Positions 22,064 to 23,339 of a stretch of 23,339 nt of DNA are shown here, piece after piece (position 1 is the first letter of the stretch; each line of letters opens with the position of its first letter). The translations under genes and the position numbers were made by a program. Source of the DNA: a bacterium UBA6025 (GTDB lineage: Bacteria; Patescibacteriota; Saccharimonadia; Saccharimonadales; Saccharimonadaceae); NCBI GenBank assembly GCA_002429375.1, contig DIZP01000029.1, positions 1 to 23,339 on the forward strand, in the 5' to 3' direction. The notes under the pieces were generated by a model. That model had not been told where the DNA came from. It made no database searches and saw only the letters and a program-made list of their open reading frames with translations.

Positions 22064-22078
22064 TACCTTGAAAAGGTA
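22064..22078. repeat. perfect 15-bp inverted repeat
   Basis: TACCTT-GAA-AAGGTA, 72 bp upstream of the RNA methylase start and at the right edge of the AT-rich island. It could be an operator or a small terminator. Confidence 0.4.
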
Positions 22079-22137
22079 TTTATAACACAATAGGTTTGGT
22101 AATCGTCCTGGAGCCCCTCGCTGTTGGTAATATGGCG

Positions 22138-22143
22138 TACAAT
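22138..22143 (+). promoter_or_regulatory. -10 box, leaderless arrangement
   Basis: TACAAT, then AGCTCC, then ATG (22150). It supports this start over the longer frame that begins with TTG at 22096. Confidence 0.5.
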
Positions 22144-22149
22144 AGCTCC

Positions 22150-22755
22150 ATGCAAGAACAAACAATCGGCCTCGGCCCGCATCCCAAACCCTGGCCGACC
22201 GACGCAAAATTCGACGTCGAACTGTTAGAGGCGGGTGACCGCCGCAACGTCCTCGACAAATACCGCTACTGGACGGTCGAGGCGATTAAAGCCGACCTCG
22301 ACACCAGTCGTATTGACCTGCATATTGCCATCGAGAACTGGCAACACGACATGAACATCGGAACGATTGTTCGCAACGCCAACGCTTTTAACGTGGCGGC
22401 GGTCCACGTTATTGGCAAACGTCACTGGAACCGGCGCGGTGCCATGGTGACCGATCGCTATCTGACCATTGAACATCACGCCACGGTTGAAGACTTCATT
22501 GAGCGGATGACAGAACTTAAAAAAACCGTCATCGCGGTTGATAATTTGCCCGGTGCTGTCAATCTGTCTGAGACAACGTTACCCAAAGACTGCGTTTTAG
22601 TCTTTGGCGGTGAAGGTCCGGGTCTCACCCAAGAGATGGTCAATGCGGCCGAACGGATGGTCATGATCGAGCAAACTGGCTCGACGCGATCGGTCAATGT
22701 CGGTGTTGCATCGGGCATTGTCATCTATGCCTGGGTCCAGCAGCACGGTCTTTAA
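22150..22755 (+). CDS. SpoU/TrmH-family RNA 2'-O-methyltransferase, 201 aa
   Basis: A SPOUT-fold enzyme that methylates a ribose 2'-hydroxyl in tRNA or rRNA using S-adenosylmethionine. The three family motifs are present: motif 1 NIGTIVRNANAF (about 70-81), motif 2 LVFGGEGPGLT (about 150-160) and motif 3 STRSVNVGVASGIVIYAW at the C-terminus with the knot-forming residues. No N-terminal RNA-binding extension, so it is closer to TrmL/TrmH in size than to RlmB. The target is not deducible. It returns to the GC-rich codon use of resident genes and marks the right limit of the island. Confidence 0.92.
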   Translation: MQEQTIGLGPHPKPWPTDAKFDVELLEAGDRRNVLDKYRYWTVEAIKADLDTSRIDLHIAIENWQHDMNIGTIVRNANAFNVAAVHVIGKRHWNRRGAMVTDRYLTIEHHATVEDFIERMTELKKTVIAVDNLPGAVNLSETTLPKDCVLVFGGEGPGLTQEMVNAAERMVMIEQTGSTRSVNVGVASGIVIYAWVQQHGL

Positions 22756-22779
22756 AACAAGATAAGTTCAACGATGTAA

Positions 22780-22807
22780 GCAGGAGGCCCGAAGGCCTCC
22801 TGCTGGT
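22780..22807 (+). terminator. intrinsic terminator of RNA methylase gene
   Basis: GCAGGAGGCC-CGAA-GGCCTCCTGC, a perfect 10-bp stem with a stable tetraloop, then TGGTTTTG. Located 25 bp after the stop. It may also limit the convergent gene ending at 22828. Confidence 0.9.
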
Positions 22808-22827
22808 TTTGTGTTATATCGACAGTA

Positions 22828-23238
22828 TTAGTTGTCAATTTTAGCACCTACGCTGACTGAGTCGTGTCCATGTTCGGTGGAGGCCGACATCATGGCGTGG
22901 TGGCCTGAGTCATCTGGTACGGTGGCGTCGCTTTCGTTCTCAACCTGTCCAGCGACGTCGTCGCTGTCATTGTCGACGCTGGCTGGGCTAGCCGGGACCG
23001 CTGGTGTAGCTGGCGTCGCCGCGTTGTCATCATCGGCGTCGTTGTCGTGGCCAGGCGTGGCTGGAATCGCTGGAGTGGCCGGAATGGCTACTTTATCTTC
23101 GCGACGGACGTCGAGAGCATTATTATCACGTGCGCCAACGCGTGCCGTGGTGTTACTGTTGGCACCGTTATGTGCAAGAGCGAAGCTTGGGACGGCCAAA
23201 AGGCCGATTACTGCTGGTATGATTAAAGTCTTCTTCAT
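22828..23238 (-). CDS. secreted Pro/Ala/Asp/His-rich protein, 136 aa
   Basis: A signal peptide (MKKTLIIPAVIGLLAVPSFALA, cleavage before HNG by pattern, described as 22 residues ending ALA) is followed by low-complexity sequence: two blocks of PATPA/PATP-type repeats (about 51-62 and 74-87), Asp-rich runs (DNDADDD, DNDSDD) and a His-rich end (GHHAMMSAS, EHGHD). No domain is recognised. The composition suggests an extended, acidic, possibly metal- or cation-binding exported protein. AGGAGG 6-7 nt before the ATG fixes the start. An inverted repeat at 23266-23294 lies just upstream. Confidence 0.78.
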   Translation of the reverse strand: MKKTLIIPAVIGLLAVPSFALAHNGANSNTTARVGARDNNALDVRREDKVAIPATPAIPATPGHDNDADDDNAATPATPAVPASPASVDNDSDDVAGQVENESDATVPDDSGHHAMMSASTEHGHDSVSVGAKIDN

Positions 23239-23265
23239 TTATTCCTCCTTATGTTAGACAATAGA

Positions 23266-23294
23266 TGTAACGAATGAGTTTGAATTTCGTTACA
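23266..23294. promoter_or_regulatory. 9-bp inverted repeat, candidate operator
   Basis: TGTAACGAA (23266-23274) and TTCGTTACA (23286-23294), perfect arms with an 11-nt spacer, about 28 bp upstream of the ATG at 23238. The 20-bp centre-to-centre distance fits a dimer binding two successive helical turns. Confidence 0.55.
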
Positions 23295-23339
23295 TATAAT
23301 GTGAAAGCGAGAATGGATGAGAAGCAAGAAGCGGAGATT

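Noticed and set aside
22096..22149. 18-residue N-terminal extension of the RNA methylase from a TTG
   Set aside because: No SD before the TTG, and a -10 box lies inside the extension at the leaderless distance from ATG 22150.

Overview
The window looks like a chromosomal segment of a Candidate Phyla Radiation bacterium, most likely Candidatus Saccharibacteria (TM7). The clues are type IV pilin-like proteins with a nearly invariant GFTIVELLIVIV N-terminus fused to lectin-like domains, a coiled-coil CHAP hydrolase, a very compact layout, many genes with no Shine-Dalgarno (SD) sequence, and TGA used as a normal stop (which argues against Gracilibacteria/Absconditabacteria). The assignment is inference; no rRNA or marker gene is present.

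Layout. 1-3150: an unknown gene (-), a membrane-anchored cupredoxin (+), tRNA-Leu(TAG) (-) and a GlcD-like FAD-linked oxidase (+). 3150-3470: tRNA-Leu(CAG) (+) and its unusual 3' tail. 3473-5435 (-): a thiol-redox operon of a 20-codon leader ORF, a small CxxC membrane protein, a CcdA/DsbD-like transporter and an anchored redoxin. 5501-6589: a copper-type CsoR operator lies in a 39-bp divergent gap; one side is a secreted small protein, the other a CsoR-family repressor followed by a paralogue of that secreted protein. 6634-7820: a 12-codon leader ORF overlapping a CHAP endopeptidase gene. 8077-10623: a small membrane protein, two tandem minor pilins carrying a CBM-like and a LamG-like domain, and a third pilin start cut off after 22 codons. 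10696-12618 (-): a Mu Gam-like DNA-end-binding protein and three unknown small genes.

12950-21970 is an AT-richer accessory (defence) island. It has a PLD-nuclease/SNF2-helicase and an Eco57I/PglX-type adenine methyltransferase overlapping by 4 bp, a GIY-YIG nuclease with a C-terminal membrane helix, and a two-gene unit of a membrane protein plus an HNH nuclease. After it come a SpoU/TrmH-type RNA methylase and a secreted Pro/Ala/Asp/His-rich protein.

Two sequence-level patterns stand out. First, both tRNA-Leu genes are followed by an element of about 185 bp containing a terminator hairpin that starts at the CCA, an inverted copy of the T-arm about 50 nt downstream, and a direct copy of the tRNA 3' end 185 or 186 bp away; a partial third copy without a tRNA lies at 7877-7984. 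Second, eight genes have a -10-like hexamer exactly 6 nt before the ATG, which implies widespread leaderless transcription.
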